Shown piece after piece: positions 1 to 7,936 of a stretch of 63,930 nucleotides of DNA (within the stretch, counting starts at the first letter, position 1; each line of letters opens with the position of its first letter). Position numbers and translations under genes: made by a program. The stretch comes from an uncultured Lachnospiraceae bacterium. Lineage in GTDB: Bacteria; Bacillota; Clostridia; Lachnospirales; Lachnospiraceae. Location: positions 1-63,930 of the forward strand of contig CAJUBP010000023.1 in assembly GCA_910584585.1 (NCBI GenBank), read 5' to 3'. Under the pieces are notes generated by a model. It saw only the letters and a program-made list of their open reading frames with translations. It had not been told where the DNA came from and searched no databases.

Positions 1-126
1 GCCAAATTTATCTTTTGATGTTTTTTATTGATGTTCTGTTAAGTGAATATCATAACTTCAAAAGAACTTTAAAAACACTTTTACAAAACATGCCCATCAA
101 CGATCTAATTTATTACCCTTGCCCTT

Positions 127-293
127 TTTGATATTACGCTTCCAGGAAAAGATGGCTTTGAACTGTTGAAAGAACTATGGGACTGGGTCTTGTGCTCTGT
201 GATCAGATTGCGGCAGTGCATCAGGGAACCATGAAGACTGAGAGCAGATTGGGAGAAAGAACGAAGATTTCAATTGTGTTGGAAGACATTTAA
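127..293 (+). pseudogene. Two-component system remnant (receiver fragment joined to histidine kinase C-terminus)
   Basis: Two short frames abut here. From 127 the frame reads a receiver-like stretch (DITLPGKDGFELLKEL), matching the phospho-Asp/PG...DGFELL segment of OmpR-type response regulators. From 180, in another frame, it reads GLVLCDQIAAVHQGTMKTES followed by a GxxTKISIVL ending and a TAA at 291-293, matching the G2 box and last strand of a HisKA/HATPase_c sensor kinase. Everything between is missing, so this is a deletion scar of a regulator-kinase pair rather than a gene. It overlaps the 3' end of the convergent AraC gene. The match is by eye and the fragments are short. Confidence 0.55.
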
Positions 294-1289
294 AGTTGTA
301 TCAAAATTATTCATAAAAAATAATTCCCGAAACTGCCGCGGAGAAAAACCATATTCTTTTTTAAAGAGACGATAGAAAGTAGAATAGTCTGTAAAGCCGC
401 ATATTTTCCAGATTTCTGTAATAGGGACTTCATTAAAAAGATGCCGTTTTGCCGCAATCAGGCGTGTTTTAATGACATATTGATAAAAGGAGGTATCCAG
501 TCTGTCTTTAAACAGATGGGATATTTTTGACTGGCTAGTGCAGAAGTCTTTTGCAGTTTTTTCAAGGGTGATCGGCAGGCTGTAATTGGAAAAAACGTAT
601 TGAATTAGTGATTCCAAAAGCTGATCGTCAGCAGTTTGCCCGGTCATTTCTTTTGCGTTGGAATAAAAGCGGTTCAGATATAAAAATAATTGCAGCACCT
701 GCAGGTTAATGGCATCCTGCCAATGTTCCTGCTGTGAGAGCATTTCATTTTCCATTAATTCAAAGAAACTGTTGATATTCTGGGTAATGGAAAAAGATGA
801 GAATTCCAGCATCCAGTTATTGCTTTTTCTGCATTTTTCTATTACTGAGAAGACATCGGGGTAGACAGAAGCGCATTTTTCTAGAAAATTTGTTTGTATT
901 CGAAGCACATAACGATCATAAGAAAGTTGGATTTTTGATGAAATGAGAGGCTGATGGGCTGTTTCAGGTTCAATAATCAGGATATTTCCTGCCTGGAATA
1001 GGTATTGCCGATTTTTGATTATGTATTTTACATCTCCGTGGCAGCAGAAAAGTATTTCCCAGAAATTATGGCTGTGCAGGGGGATAGATATTGTGTCGTT
1101 GGTGATATCTTTATGAATATCAGCAGTTGCGCTTATCATAGGGAGTTTTTCGTATAGTTCATCTTCAGAAATATGGAATTTCCTGGCAAGCTCTTTTTGC
1201 CACTGTATCTGTTTGTGCGCATCTATTGCTTTTGGTTTATTAGAGTAGAGCTCTTTTTGTAATTTTAGCATAATTTTATCGAAATGCAT
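270..1289 (-). CDS. AraC family transcriptional regulator
   Basis: 339 aa. The N-terminal half (about residues 60-130) is a cupin-like ligand/dimerisation domain (IPLHSHNFWEILFCCHGDV... with histidines typical of AraC cupins). The last ~100 residues form the double helix-turn-helix, with the family ending GFTDYSTFYRLFKKEYGFSPRQFRE. The start is set by a GGGAGG site 6 bases upstream of ATG. It is divergent from the transporter/creatininase operon at 1456, and two direct repeats in the shared intergenic region have AraC half-site geometry, so it probably activates that operon in response to the transported substrate. The ligand cannot be inferred. Confidence 0.9.
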   Translation of the reverse strand: MHFDKIMLKLQKELYSNKPKAIDAHKQIQWQKELARKFHISEDELYEKLPMISATADIHKDITNDTISIPLHSHNFWEILFCCHGDVKYIIKNRQYLFQAGNILIIEPETAHQPLISSKIQLSYDRYVLRIQTNFLEKCASVYPDVFSVIEKCRKSNNWMLEFSSFSITQNINSFFELMENEMLSQQEHWQDAINLQVLQLFLYLNRFYSNAKEMTGQTADDQLLESLIQYVFSNYSLPITLEKTAKDFCTSQSKISHLFKDRLDTSFYQYVIKTRLIAAKRHLFNEVPITEIWKICGFTDYSTFYRLFKKEYGFSPRQFRELFFMNNFDTTLNVFQHN

Positions 1290-1320
1290 GTATTTCCTCC
1301 CAGAATTCTTGTATGCAGGA

Positions 1321-1377
1321 TATGCAATGTATTAAGCTGTTTATGCAATATACATTGTTATTTTCTTTTGTTATAAT
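1321..1377 (+). promoter_or_regulatory. Promoter with AraC-type direct repeats upstream of the transporter operon
   Basis: TATGCAAT occurs at 1321-1328 and again at 1342-1349, exactly 21 bp (two helical turns) apart. A TATAAT -10 lies at 1372-1377 and has no good -35; the -35 position expected with a 17-bp spacer (1349-1354) abuts the second repeat. This is the usual layout for class II activation by an AraC protein. A partial third copy (TATGCAGG) sits at 1312-1319. Confidence 0.55.
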
Positions 1378-1455
1378 CTACTATACAGGAAAAAGGTGAT
1401 TTCTGCAAGTCCGGACGCATACGCCTTCTGAATAACAGAAAAAGGAGAAGATGCA

Positions 1456-2826
1456 ATGAAAAAATTCGGTATCAAGGATCAGTTTGGTTATGCTCTGGGA
1501 GATGTAGGGGGAAGTTTTGTAAATTTACTGGTGGATTCCTATTTTATGGTGTTTTGCACTTATGTGTTGGGGGTAAGTCCGTTTTTTATGGGCACATTGT
1601 TTTTGTTTTCAAGATTATGGGATGCATTTAATGATCCCTTAATAGGTTCCCTTCCTGACCGGTTTCAGATAGGAAAGAGCGGGGATCGATTTAAGCCTTA
1701 TATAAAAATAGCAATGTTACCACTTGCCGTTGCATGCATTATGTGTTTTGCGGATGTTTCCTCCTGGGGAGCCGCTGCAAAACATATCTGGATTTGCGCT
1801 TCCTATATTATTTATGGTATGAGCTATACCGGCACATCTATGCCTTATGGGAGTTTGGCGTCTGTCATTACTTCAGATCCGGTGGAAAGGACAAAACTTT
1901 CCACTGCGCGTACCATCGGCGGAACAGTGGTGGGGCTTTTACTGGCGTTTATTCCCCAGTTTATTTATGATAAAAACAGCAATGTTATTCCAGATGCTTT
2001 TTTTAAAGTAGCTGTTGTTTTCGCAATTTGTTCTATAGCAGCGTATATTGGTATGGTAACATTGTCTACAGAGCGGGTGAAATATGAGATGTCCGGCTCA
2101 GAATACAGTTATATAGAAGTTTTAAAAGGAGTGATTAAGAACCGACCGCTGATTGGGGCGATGGTTGCAACTATGGGGTCTGTCATTACGACAACAGGTT
2201 CCAGCCAGTTTGGATCTTATCTGTATAAAGAATATTATCACAATGCGCAGCTTTTGACGTATGTTACGCTTGCAGGGCTTTTATTTATTTTTATTCTATT
2301 TCCGGTTATCCCAAAGATAGTGGAAAAATTCGGAAAAAGGAATGCAATCTTATATCCTACGGTAGTTTCCTTTGCGGTATCTCTGGTACTTTTCCTGGTG
2401 CCGATCAAAAACGTCTGGATTTATTTTGGATTGAGTATGATTGTGAATATCGGAAATGCTTTTTTTACGATGCTTGTATGGGCATTGGTAACAGATTGTC
2501 TGGATTATCAGGAATATATTACAGGAAAGCGCGCAGACGGAAGCGTATATTCTATTTTTACATTTGCCCGGAAACTTGGATCTACCCTGGCTTCTACCAT
2601 TGCCAGTTATGCATTGGGATGGATTGGATATGTGTCGGGAGCAGCGTCACAGACACCGGAAGTTGCCGGCAGGATTCGATATCTGTGTACGGGAATTCCG
2701 GTAATTACCGGATTGCTGATTATTGTCGGCCTGGGATTTATTTTTAACCTGAAAAAAGAAGACAGCGAACGAATTCGCATAGAGCTTCAGGAAAAGAGAG
2801 ATGCAAAGAAAGGAGCGTTATCATGA
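1456..2826 (+). CDS. GPH-family (glycoside/pentoside/hexuronide:cation) symporter
   Basis: 456 aa, about 12 hydrophobic segments. The N-terminus (FGYALGDVGGSFVNLLVDSY, then FLFSRLWDAFNDPLIGSLPDR) matches the GPH branch of the MFS, including the conserved D-x-x-xDP-x-x-G loop after TM2. It probably imports a sugar or glycoside with Na+ or H+. A strong AAAGGAG lies before the ATG. Its stop overlaps the start of the creatininase-family gene (ATGA at 2823-2826), so the two are translationally coupled. Confidence 0.85.
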   Translation: MKKFGIKDQFGYALGDVGGSFVNLLVDSYFMVFCTYVLGVSPFFMGTLFLFSRLWDAFNDPLIGSLPDRFQIGKSGDRFKPYIKIAMLPLAVACIMCFADVSSWGAAAKHIWICASYIIYGMSYTGTSMPYGSLASVITSDPVERTKLSTARTIGGTVVGLLLAFIPQFIYDKNSNVIPDAFFKVAVVFAICSIAAYIGMVTLSTERVKYEMSGSEYSYIEVLKGVIKNRPLIGAMVATMGSVITTTGSSQFGSYLYKEYYHNAQLLTYVTLAGLLFIFILFPVIPKIVEKFGKRNAILYPTVVSFAVSLVLFLVPIKNVWIYFGLSMIVNIGNAFFTMLVWALVTDCLDYQEYITGKRADGSVYSIFTFARKLGSTLASTIASYALGWIGYVSGAASQTPEVAGRIRYLCTGIPVITGLLIIVGLGFIFNLKKEDSERIRIELQEKRDAKKGALS

Positions 2827-3665
2827 GAACACGGTTTTTGACAAAGATGCTGAACAGTGAAGCGGAGGAATACTTAAACAGAAATGATATTATCATTGTG
2901 CCGGTAGGCACAGTTGAGATGCATGGAGGTTTTCCTTTAGACAGCGAGACAGTGATCAGTGAAGCATTTGCGCTGAAGATGGCGGAGAAAGCTGATGGCC
3001 TTGCATTAAGTGGACTTCCTTTTTTCTATGCAGGCGCTACAGCATCAGGAAGAGGAACAGTGCAGGTAAGCGTCAGGGAAGGAATTGATTATTTGGGGGC
3101 GGTTGCCCGCAGTCTGCTGCGCCAGGGATTTAAACGTCAGATTTACATTAGTTTTCATGGACCGGCGCATATGACCTGCAGCCCGATGGTCAGAGACTTT
3201 TTTGATGAAACAGGAGTTCCTGTTTTGTATATGGATTTGACCATGCAGATGTTTCAGAATGCGAAAGAACTCTTTACCAGTATGGATAGTTTTCATGCTA
3301 TTACAGTGGGTGCATACGATTTGCTTGGAAGGCTGGAGGATATTCCATTTACAGAAGAGTATTTTCACCAGAAACGGCAGTCTGTAGCCGAGTTTCAAGA
3401 ACTTTTTCAATTGGCTTATCAGAGCGGAAGCGTTGGGTATTATTTTGGAGAACAAAGCGATCACATGAGCACTCCCCCAATTCCGGATGCCGATGCCAGA
3501 ATGAAATTGGCTAAGGAGGGAAAAAAACTGATTGAAGCTATTGTGGAGAGAATGAATATTCCGGAAGTTGTTTCAAAAATGAGAGATTTGGAATTATTTC
3601 AGGAGAAATTAAAAGAAAAATATCCCTGGGTTCCTTCTGCAAGTTCAAATAAAACGAAAGGGTGA
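2823..3665 (+). CDS. Creatininase-family metal-dependent amidohydrolase-like protein
   Basis: 280 aa, close to the usual ~250-270. The creatininase fold signature VPVGTVEMHGGFPLDSET (about residues 27-44) carries the E-x-H and D metal ligands, and YISFHGPAHM (about 116-125) stands where the family has its GHGGN loop. The change in this loop and the late DHMS motif suggest a substrate other than creatinine; relatives include mycofactocin MftE-type and formamide hydrolases. It is co-transcribed with the GPH transporter, so it may process the imported compound. The exact reaction is unknown. Confidence 0.75.
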   Translation: MRTRFLTKMLNSEAEEYLNRNDIIIVPVGTVEMHGGFPLDSETVISEAFALKMAEKADGLALSGLPFFYAGATASGRGTVQVSVREGIDYLGAVARSLLRQGFKRQIYISFHGPAHMTCSPMVRDFFDETGVPVLYMDLTMQMFQNAKELFTSMDSFHAITVGAYDLLGRLEDIPFTEEYFHQKRQSVAEFQELFQLAYQSGSVGYYFGEQSDHMSTPPIPDADARMKLAKEGKKLIEAIVERMNIPEVVSKMRDLELFQEKLKEKYPWVPSASSNKTKG

Positions 3666-3764
3666 AGGATTCTGCCAAGATTTTGAAATGAATATTGAAA
3701 TACAAAGTTGCATATGCTATAGGGCCAGCAGGCAAAAAGCAGTAAATAGTCCATTCAGGACGGG

Positions 3765-3798
3765 AAACCCCCAGTGTTCCAGCACTGGGGGTTTCTTT
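3765..3798 (+). terminator. Rho-independent terminator of the transporter operon
   Basis: Perfect 12-bp stem, AAACCCCCAGTG at 3765-3776 and CACTGGGGGTTT at 3783-3794, 6-nt loop, followed by CTTT. It lies about 100 bp after the creatininase stop and could also stop transcripts from the opposite strand. Confidence 0.9.
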
Positions 3799-3876
3799 AG
3801 GGCGGTAACAAGTTGAGTGATAGCATACTTATGTGCACATTACTATAAAAGTATAAATATTAAATGATGGGTTCAA

Positions 3877-4158
3877 TCAGCGGGATTCTGATTTAAATCT
3901 TTTACTTTTATCTTCTAATAAACTAAAATCATTACGTCTTTTTGCCAGTGCTGTTGTATTGCCTTTTTTTATTTTTTCGTACTTAGCTTTAAAAGAAGAT
4001 AATGGCGCAAAATAATTCATGCCATTTACAATTAGAACGATGCCAATATATTTTCTCTCATTGTACTATTTGGGCTGTTTGTTTTGAAACAAATGTGGCG
4101 CGTAGGAAATTAGGTAATCTATATATCTGGGATTAACCTCATATATTTTTATTGTCAA
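3877..4158 (-). pseudogene. ToxN/AbiQ-family type III toxin, broken by an in-frame stop and an internal deletion
   Basis: Reading the minus strand from a TTG at 4158 (AGGAGG 8 bases upstream) gives KIYEVNPRYIDYLISYAPHL, an in-frame TAG at 4066-4068, then RKYIGIVLIVNGMNYFAPLS and, near the end, NDFSLLEDKSKRFKSESR. These match the N-terminal strand, the Y-IGI-L-V-G-Y-APL-S core and the C-terminal NFSLLEEK helix of ToxN/AbiQ endoribonucleases (about 170-180 aa). The total is only 94 codons, so about 80-90 central residues are gone in addition to the stop. The family match is from memory. The layout (promoter, RNA repeats, terminator, toxin) supports it strongly. Confidence 0.7.
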
Positions 4159-4184
4159 AGTCACATCCTCCTGTTATAAAAACA

Positions 4185-4203
4185 GGGACGGAAAATCCGT
4201 CCC
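4185..4203 (-). terminator. Terminator between type III antitoxin repeats and toxin gene
   Basis: On the minus strand GGGACGG-ATTTT-CCGTCCC is a 7-bp perfect stem followed by TGTTTTT. It lies exactly between the repeat array and the toxin ribosome binding site, as the leaky terminator does in ToxIN loci. Confidence 0.75.
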
Positions 4204-4311
4204 ATTGTTAAACTCGCGCTTTGAGCGGCGAAACACTCACTTGTAACTGTCTCGCTTAGGGCTGAGATATGCCCGCTTATAACTGTCTCTGTTAAAGGTC
4301 GAGATATACCT
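4203..4311 (-). ncRNA. Candidate ToxI-type antitoxin RNA repeats
   Basis: Three degenerate tandem units of about 35-37 nt, at about 4203-4237, 4238-4273 and 4274-4310. The two better units share CTTRTAACTGTCTC and GAGATAT blocks on the plus strand. The third is diverged but keeps the spacing. The units sit upstream of the terminator and ToxN remnant on the minus strand, preceded by a promoter. In type III systems each such repeat folds to a pseudoknot that binds the toxin. The RNA could still be made although the toxin is dead. Confidence 0.6.
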
Positions 4312-4341
4312 CCTGTTAAGCCAGCGACATTAACTATGTAT

Positions 4342-4370
4342 AGTATATTCAATTAATAAAGAAATAGCAA
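4342..4370 (-). promoter_or_regulatory. Promoter of the type III TA remnant
   Basis: Minus strand TTGCTA (plus 4365-4370), 17-bp spacer, TATACT (plus 4342-4347). It would start an RNA near 4335, just before the repeats. Confidence 0.6.
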
Positions 4371-4399
4371 CCACTTTTGAAAAAGCTTATTTTTGAATT

Positions 4400-4569
4400 T
4401 TATTACTCCGGCGATTAAATATCGGTGTTTTTACTTGCCTAAATTTCCATCTGCCGCGTTGTCATCCGTAGTAGCCCCGCTACGCCGCCTTCTTCCGCCT
4501 TGCAGATGAAAATTTATTCTGCGTAAAATTCGTCGATATTTAACCGCCGGAGTAATAAGACACGCTCTA
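4400..4569. mobile_element. Diverged palindromic MITE-like element (copy D)
   Basis: A nearly complete palindrome. Arm TTATTACTCCGGCG plus following bases (4400-4424) pairs with 4534-4558, and inner arms around CATCTGC/GCAGATG pair as well. Only the right end carries the terminal sequence AAGACACGCTCTA (4557-4569) shared with the copies at 24593, 51594 and 52854. The central GTAG-CCCCGCTACG also resembles their centres. The left terminal repeat is absent or replaced. Confidence 0.55.
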
Positions 4570-4592
4570 ACTTATATCTGTATAAAAATAAT

Positions 4593-4694
4593 CCTTTACC
4601 AAACCTTTACAACTGAGTGAATATTTCCAAAAAATAACCTGTTACCATAAATTCATAAGAACTGTTTCCCCGCCCCATATTTCAGAAACAGTTC
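4593..4694 (+). promoter_or_regulatory. Upstream region of the lipoprotein/ABC operon: OmpR-type direct repeat and leader inverted repeat
   Basis: CCTTTAC at 4593-4599 and 4604-4610, 11 bp apart, is the tandem spacing used by OmpR-type winged-helix regulators. Downstream, GAACTGTTTC (4659-4668) and GAAACAGTTC (4685-4694) form a perfect 10-bp inverted repeat just before the ribosome binding site (4707-4713), able to form an operator or an mRNA hairpin. I do not see a convincing -35/-10 pair. Confidence 0.4.
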
Positions 4695-4716
4695 ATCATA
4701 AAAAAAGGAGGAGCTT

Positions 4717-6210
4717 ATGAAGAAAAAACATACAGCAATTCTTGCAGCAGGCCTTTGCCTTAGCATGTTGGCAGGCTGTCAGGAAACGCCGAAGAATACC
4801 ATTGTGAGACAAAAAGGCGCGGACAGCGTCAATGAATACGAAAGCGCTGAAGGAAAAATCAAGGACATGGTGAATGCGCCGGAAATTTATCAGAACCAGG
4901 CGGAATACGAGAACGGGGTTCTTGTGATAGACAGCAACGCAAAAGTGGTCCTGCCGGAAGTGGACGCCATGAATACGTATAAGGTTTCTGCGGAGGAAAT
5001 AAATCAGGAACTGATCGATAAGGTCACCAATGCATTTTTTGAGAACGCAAAATTCTACCACTCATACAGCTATTACGAGATGACTAAGGCGCAGTACCAG
5101 GAGGAAATTACCAGGCTCAAACAGTATAAGGCAGAAGGAAATCTTGATCCATACGAGTATGGAAGAGATGAAAACGGAGAACTGACTTTTAACATTGATG
5201 AGGTAATTGCAAGGGATGAAGAAGAGATGGCAGAGGCGCCCGAGGAAGTGGTCAAAGAGGAAGTGAAGCCTTCTTTTGGCCTGGAATGGGTCAGCGGGAA
5301 AGGGGAAGAAAGCCAGAAAGAAGTGGATGAAGATGGATTTTACGGGGTGGCGGAGACAGAACATGGGAATTACGATTATAGGATTGTTTCATCAGGAGAT
5401 GTTTCCGCAGATATTAAATTTGCCATTGACAAAATCAGGGATGACGTGCCGGATCCCCGGGAGTTTACCAGTTGGATGGAAGGAAGATACCTGATGGATC
5501 ATGAAAGGGAAGATTACCAAGGTATGACAGAAGAGGAACTGAAAGAGTTTGTGGATATTTCCTATGAAGACGCAGAAAAAATTGCCAGGGAAAAGATTGA
5601 AAAGCTGGGCTGGGACTGGGAAATTCAGGATTGGGATTATACCGTTTTCACACATGGAGAAGGCAATGTAACAAAGGAAAAAATATTGGATGGTGGTTAT
5701 CTGTTTTACTTTGCCCGGGTCGTGAACGGAATTCCCATTACGTGTACAGATTCTTATGGAGGCGGCCTGGAGGATATGGACAGTACTCTGGTTCCCTGGG
5801 GCTATGAGAGATGTGAAGTGATTGTGGGGGACGACGGGATCCAGAAGGTGGAAATCTATAATCCATATCAAATAGAAGAGATTCAGACAGAGAACGTGAA
5901 GTTAATGGATTTTGACAGCATTGCGAAAATATATGAAGAGATGATGGAGGTGTCCAATGCAGATCTTTCGGAGTATGAGAAGCAGAGGACTTATCATATT
6001 ACGAAGATAACGTTAGGCTACAGCAGAATTTATGAGCCGACTGTGGATAATCAGTCTGGAATTCTGGTGCCGGTGTGGGACTTTTTCGGAGGGTTTGATG
6101 TGGAAATTGAAGGGCATCTCGAGAAAAATAATGGGGAGCACTCTAAGCAGAGCTTTATGACAATCAATGCGATAGACGGGACGGTGATTGATAGGGAACT
6201 TGGGTATTGA
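4717..6210 (+). CDS. Secreted lipoprotein (paralogue 1), DUF6034-like
   Basis: 497 aa. A lipoprotein signal peptide with lipobox LAGC (residues 18-21) is followed by an acidic, Trp/Tyr-rich extracellular domain with no domain I can name with certainty; it recalls the DUF6034 family of clostridial lipoproteins. Blocks such as ISYEDAEKIAREKIEKLGWD, the ITCTDSYGGGLED region and LVPVWDFFGG are shared with the next gene. AAGGAGG precedes the ATG. It is the first gene of a run that continues with an ABC exporter, so it is probably displayed on the membrane surface and functionally linked to the exporter. Confidence 0.8.
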   Translation: MKKKHTAILAAGLCLSMLAGCQETPKNTIVRQKGADSVNEYESAEGKIKDMVNAPEIYQNQAEYENGVLVIDSNAKVVLPEVDAMNTYKVSAEEINQELIDKVTNAFFENAKFYHSYSYYEMTKAQYQEEITRLKQYKAEGNLDPYEYGRDENGELTFNIDEVIARDEEEMAEAPEEVVKEEVKPSFGLEWVSGKGEESQKEVDEDGFYGVAETEHGNYDYRIVSSGDVSADIKFAIDKIRDDVPDPREFTSWMEGRYLMDHEREDYQGMTEEELKEFVDISYEDAEKIAREKIEKLGWDWEIQDWDYTVFTHGEGNVTKEKILDGGYLFYFARVVNGIPITCTDSYGGGLEDMDSTLVPWGYERCEVIVGDDGIQKVEIYNPYQIEEIQTENVKLMDFDSIAKIYEEMMEVSNADLSEYEKQRTYHITKITLGYSRIYEPTVDNQSGILVPVWDFFGGFDVEIEGHLEKNNGEHSKQSFMTINAIDGTVIDRELGY

Positions 6211-6266
6211 AGCAAACGATTCATGGTGAAATACGGACGAAAAGGCAGGAAGGAAGAGGGAAGATT

Positions 6267-7934
6267 ATGGAGAGAAAAGGAGAAAGTATTGCAGCAGCCA
6301 GAAAGAAAAACTGGGTTGTTTTGACAGCGGCAGTCAGGAAAAGGTTCGGGATTATTTTTGCTGCAGGATTTCTTGTCATTCTTGCGGGGTGTCAGGAAAC
6401 GCCGAAGGAATCCATTGTAAAACAAAAGGGCGCGGACAAAATCAAGGAATATGAGAGCAATGAAGAAGAGCAAAGTTCGAAGGAGGCTGGAGAGTCTGAA
6501 AACGGTAAGGCAGACGATACTTTGGATGAGGAAGAACCCGCCGAAGAAAAAGAAGGAAAAATCAATAAAATAATCAAAGCGCCCAAAACTTACAAGAACC
6601 AGGCAGAGTATGAAGGCGGCAAACTTGTGGTTGACACGGATGCGGAGATTATACTCCCCAAAGTGGATTCCATGAACACTTACAAGGTATCTGCCAGAGA
6701 AGCAGATCAGGAATTGATTGATCAAGTTTCAAAGATATTCTTTGAGGGAGCGAAATTCTATTCCGGGTATGATTACAATGAATGGACTAAGGAGGATTAT
6801 CAGAAGGATCTTACAATGCTGAAAAAATGGAAAGCGGAAGGCAATCTGGATCCTTATAACTGGGGGACAGATGATGAGGGAAATCTGGCCTTTGACATTG
6901 ACGCCGCTATCGAGGGGGATGAGGTGAGCATGAAAGACGCGCCGGATTCTGTAGAGATGAAGGAAGTGATCCCTTCTTTTGGCCTGGAATATGTGGATAC
7001 TTCTTATGGAGAGCCTGTGACGAAAGTAGATGAAAATAGATTTTACGGCGTGGCGGAAACAGATCATGGAATCTACGGTTATATTATTGATGGCAGCGAT
7101 GCCCATACTTCCGATATTAAAATACTGATTCAGACTCAGGAAGAGGGGCCTCAGAGTTTTCGTGACTTTAACGCCACAGGATGGAAAGACGGAAGATACG
7201 CTATGGATACGGAGAACAGTTCTGCTGACGGGGAAACAGATACACATCCCATTTCAGAAGATGTGATCAAGGGGATGATGAAAATATCCTATGAAGACGC
7301 CGAAAAAATTGCGAAAGAAAAAATCGATCAATTGGGCTGGGACTGGGAAGTGACCAGTTGGAATTACGCCCTTTACTGCCGCAGCTACAACATACAGGAA
7401 GAAGATATTCAGGATACAGGGTATATCTTTTACTTTACCAGAATGCTGGACGGCGCGCCTATTACCTTTACAGATTCCTACGGAGGAAGCCTGGAGGATC
7501 ACAACAGTACCCTGATTCCCTGGAGTTACGAGAGATGCGAGGTGGTTGTGGGAAGCAATGGCATTGAAAAGGCAGAGATCTACAACCCTTACAATGTGGA
7601 AGAAGTTCAGACCAAGAATGTGAAGCTGATGGATTTTGACAGCATGATCAAAATTTATGAACAGATGATGGAAATCACCAATGCGGATATGATGGATTAT
7701 TATAATAAACTGACATACCATACCAGAAAAATTACTCTGGGCTACAGCAGGATTTATGATCCCACGGTGAACAGCAAATCCGGGATTCTTGTGCCGGTCT
7801 GGGATTTTTTCGGAGGATATGATTCAGAATCTGCGGAATATATAAGCAAAGACAGCGGGGAACATTCCAACCAGAGTTTTCTGACCATCAACGCCATAGA
7901 CGGAACCATTATTGACAGAGAACTGGGGTACTAA
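6267..7934 (+). CDS. Secreted lipoprotein (paralogue 2), DUF6034-like
   Basis: 555 aa from the ATG at 6267, chosen for its GGAAGAGGG site. A TTG at 6207 overlapping the previous stop would add 20 residues and is less likely. The lipobox is LAGCQETPKES, nearly the same post-Cys sequence as the upstream gene, followed by an acidic insert (about residues 65-105) rich in Glu/Ser that paralogue 1 lacks. The rest aligns through the same conserved blocks to an identical ending (INAIDGT-IDRELGY). This is a clear tandem duplication. The function is unknown. Confidence 0.8.
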   Translation: MERKGESIAAARKKNWVVLTAAVRKRFGIIFAAGFLVILAGCQETPKESIVKQKGADKIKEYESNEEEQSSKEAGESENGKADDTLDEEEPAEEKEGKINKIIKAPKTYKNQAEYEGGKLVVDTDAEIILPKVDSMNTYKVSAREADQELIDQVSKIFFEGAKFYSGYDYNEWTKEDYQKDLTMLKKWKAEGNLDPYNWGTDDEGNLAFDIDAAIEGDEVSMKDAPDSVEMKEVIPSFGLEYVDTSYGEPVTKVDENRFYGVAETDHGIYGYIIDGSDAHTSDIKILIQTQEEGPQSFRDFNATGWKDGRYAMDTENSSADGETDTHPISEDVIKGMMKISYEDAEKIAKEKIDQLGWDWEVTSWNYALYCRSYNIQEEDIQDTGYIFYFTRMLDGAPITFTDSYGGSLEDHNSTLIPWSYERCEVVVGSNGIEKAEIYNPYNVEEVQTKNVKLMDFDSMIKIYEQMMEITNADMMDYYNKLTYHTRKITLGYSRIYDPTVNSKSGILVPVWDFFGGYDSESAEYISKDSGEHSNQSFLTINAIDGTIIDRELGY

Positions 7935-7936
7935 CT

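Noticed and set aside
4203..4311. CRISPR array
   Set aside because: Three degenerate contiguous units of about 36 nt with no unique spacers and no cas genes; a ToxI-type repeat explains them better.
4161..4352. 63-codon minus-strand ORF
   Set aside because: It covers the type III antitoxin repeats, terminator region and promoter; composition and repeats fit an RNA gene better than a protein.
6207..6266. TTG start of the second lipoprotein overlapping the previous stop
   Set aside because: The ATG at 6267 has a clear ribosome binding site and gives a normal lipoprotein signal peptide.
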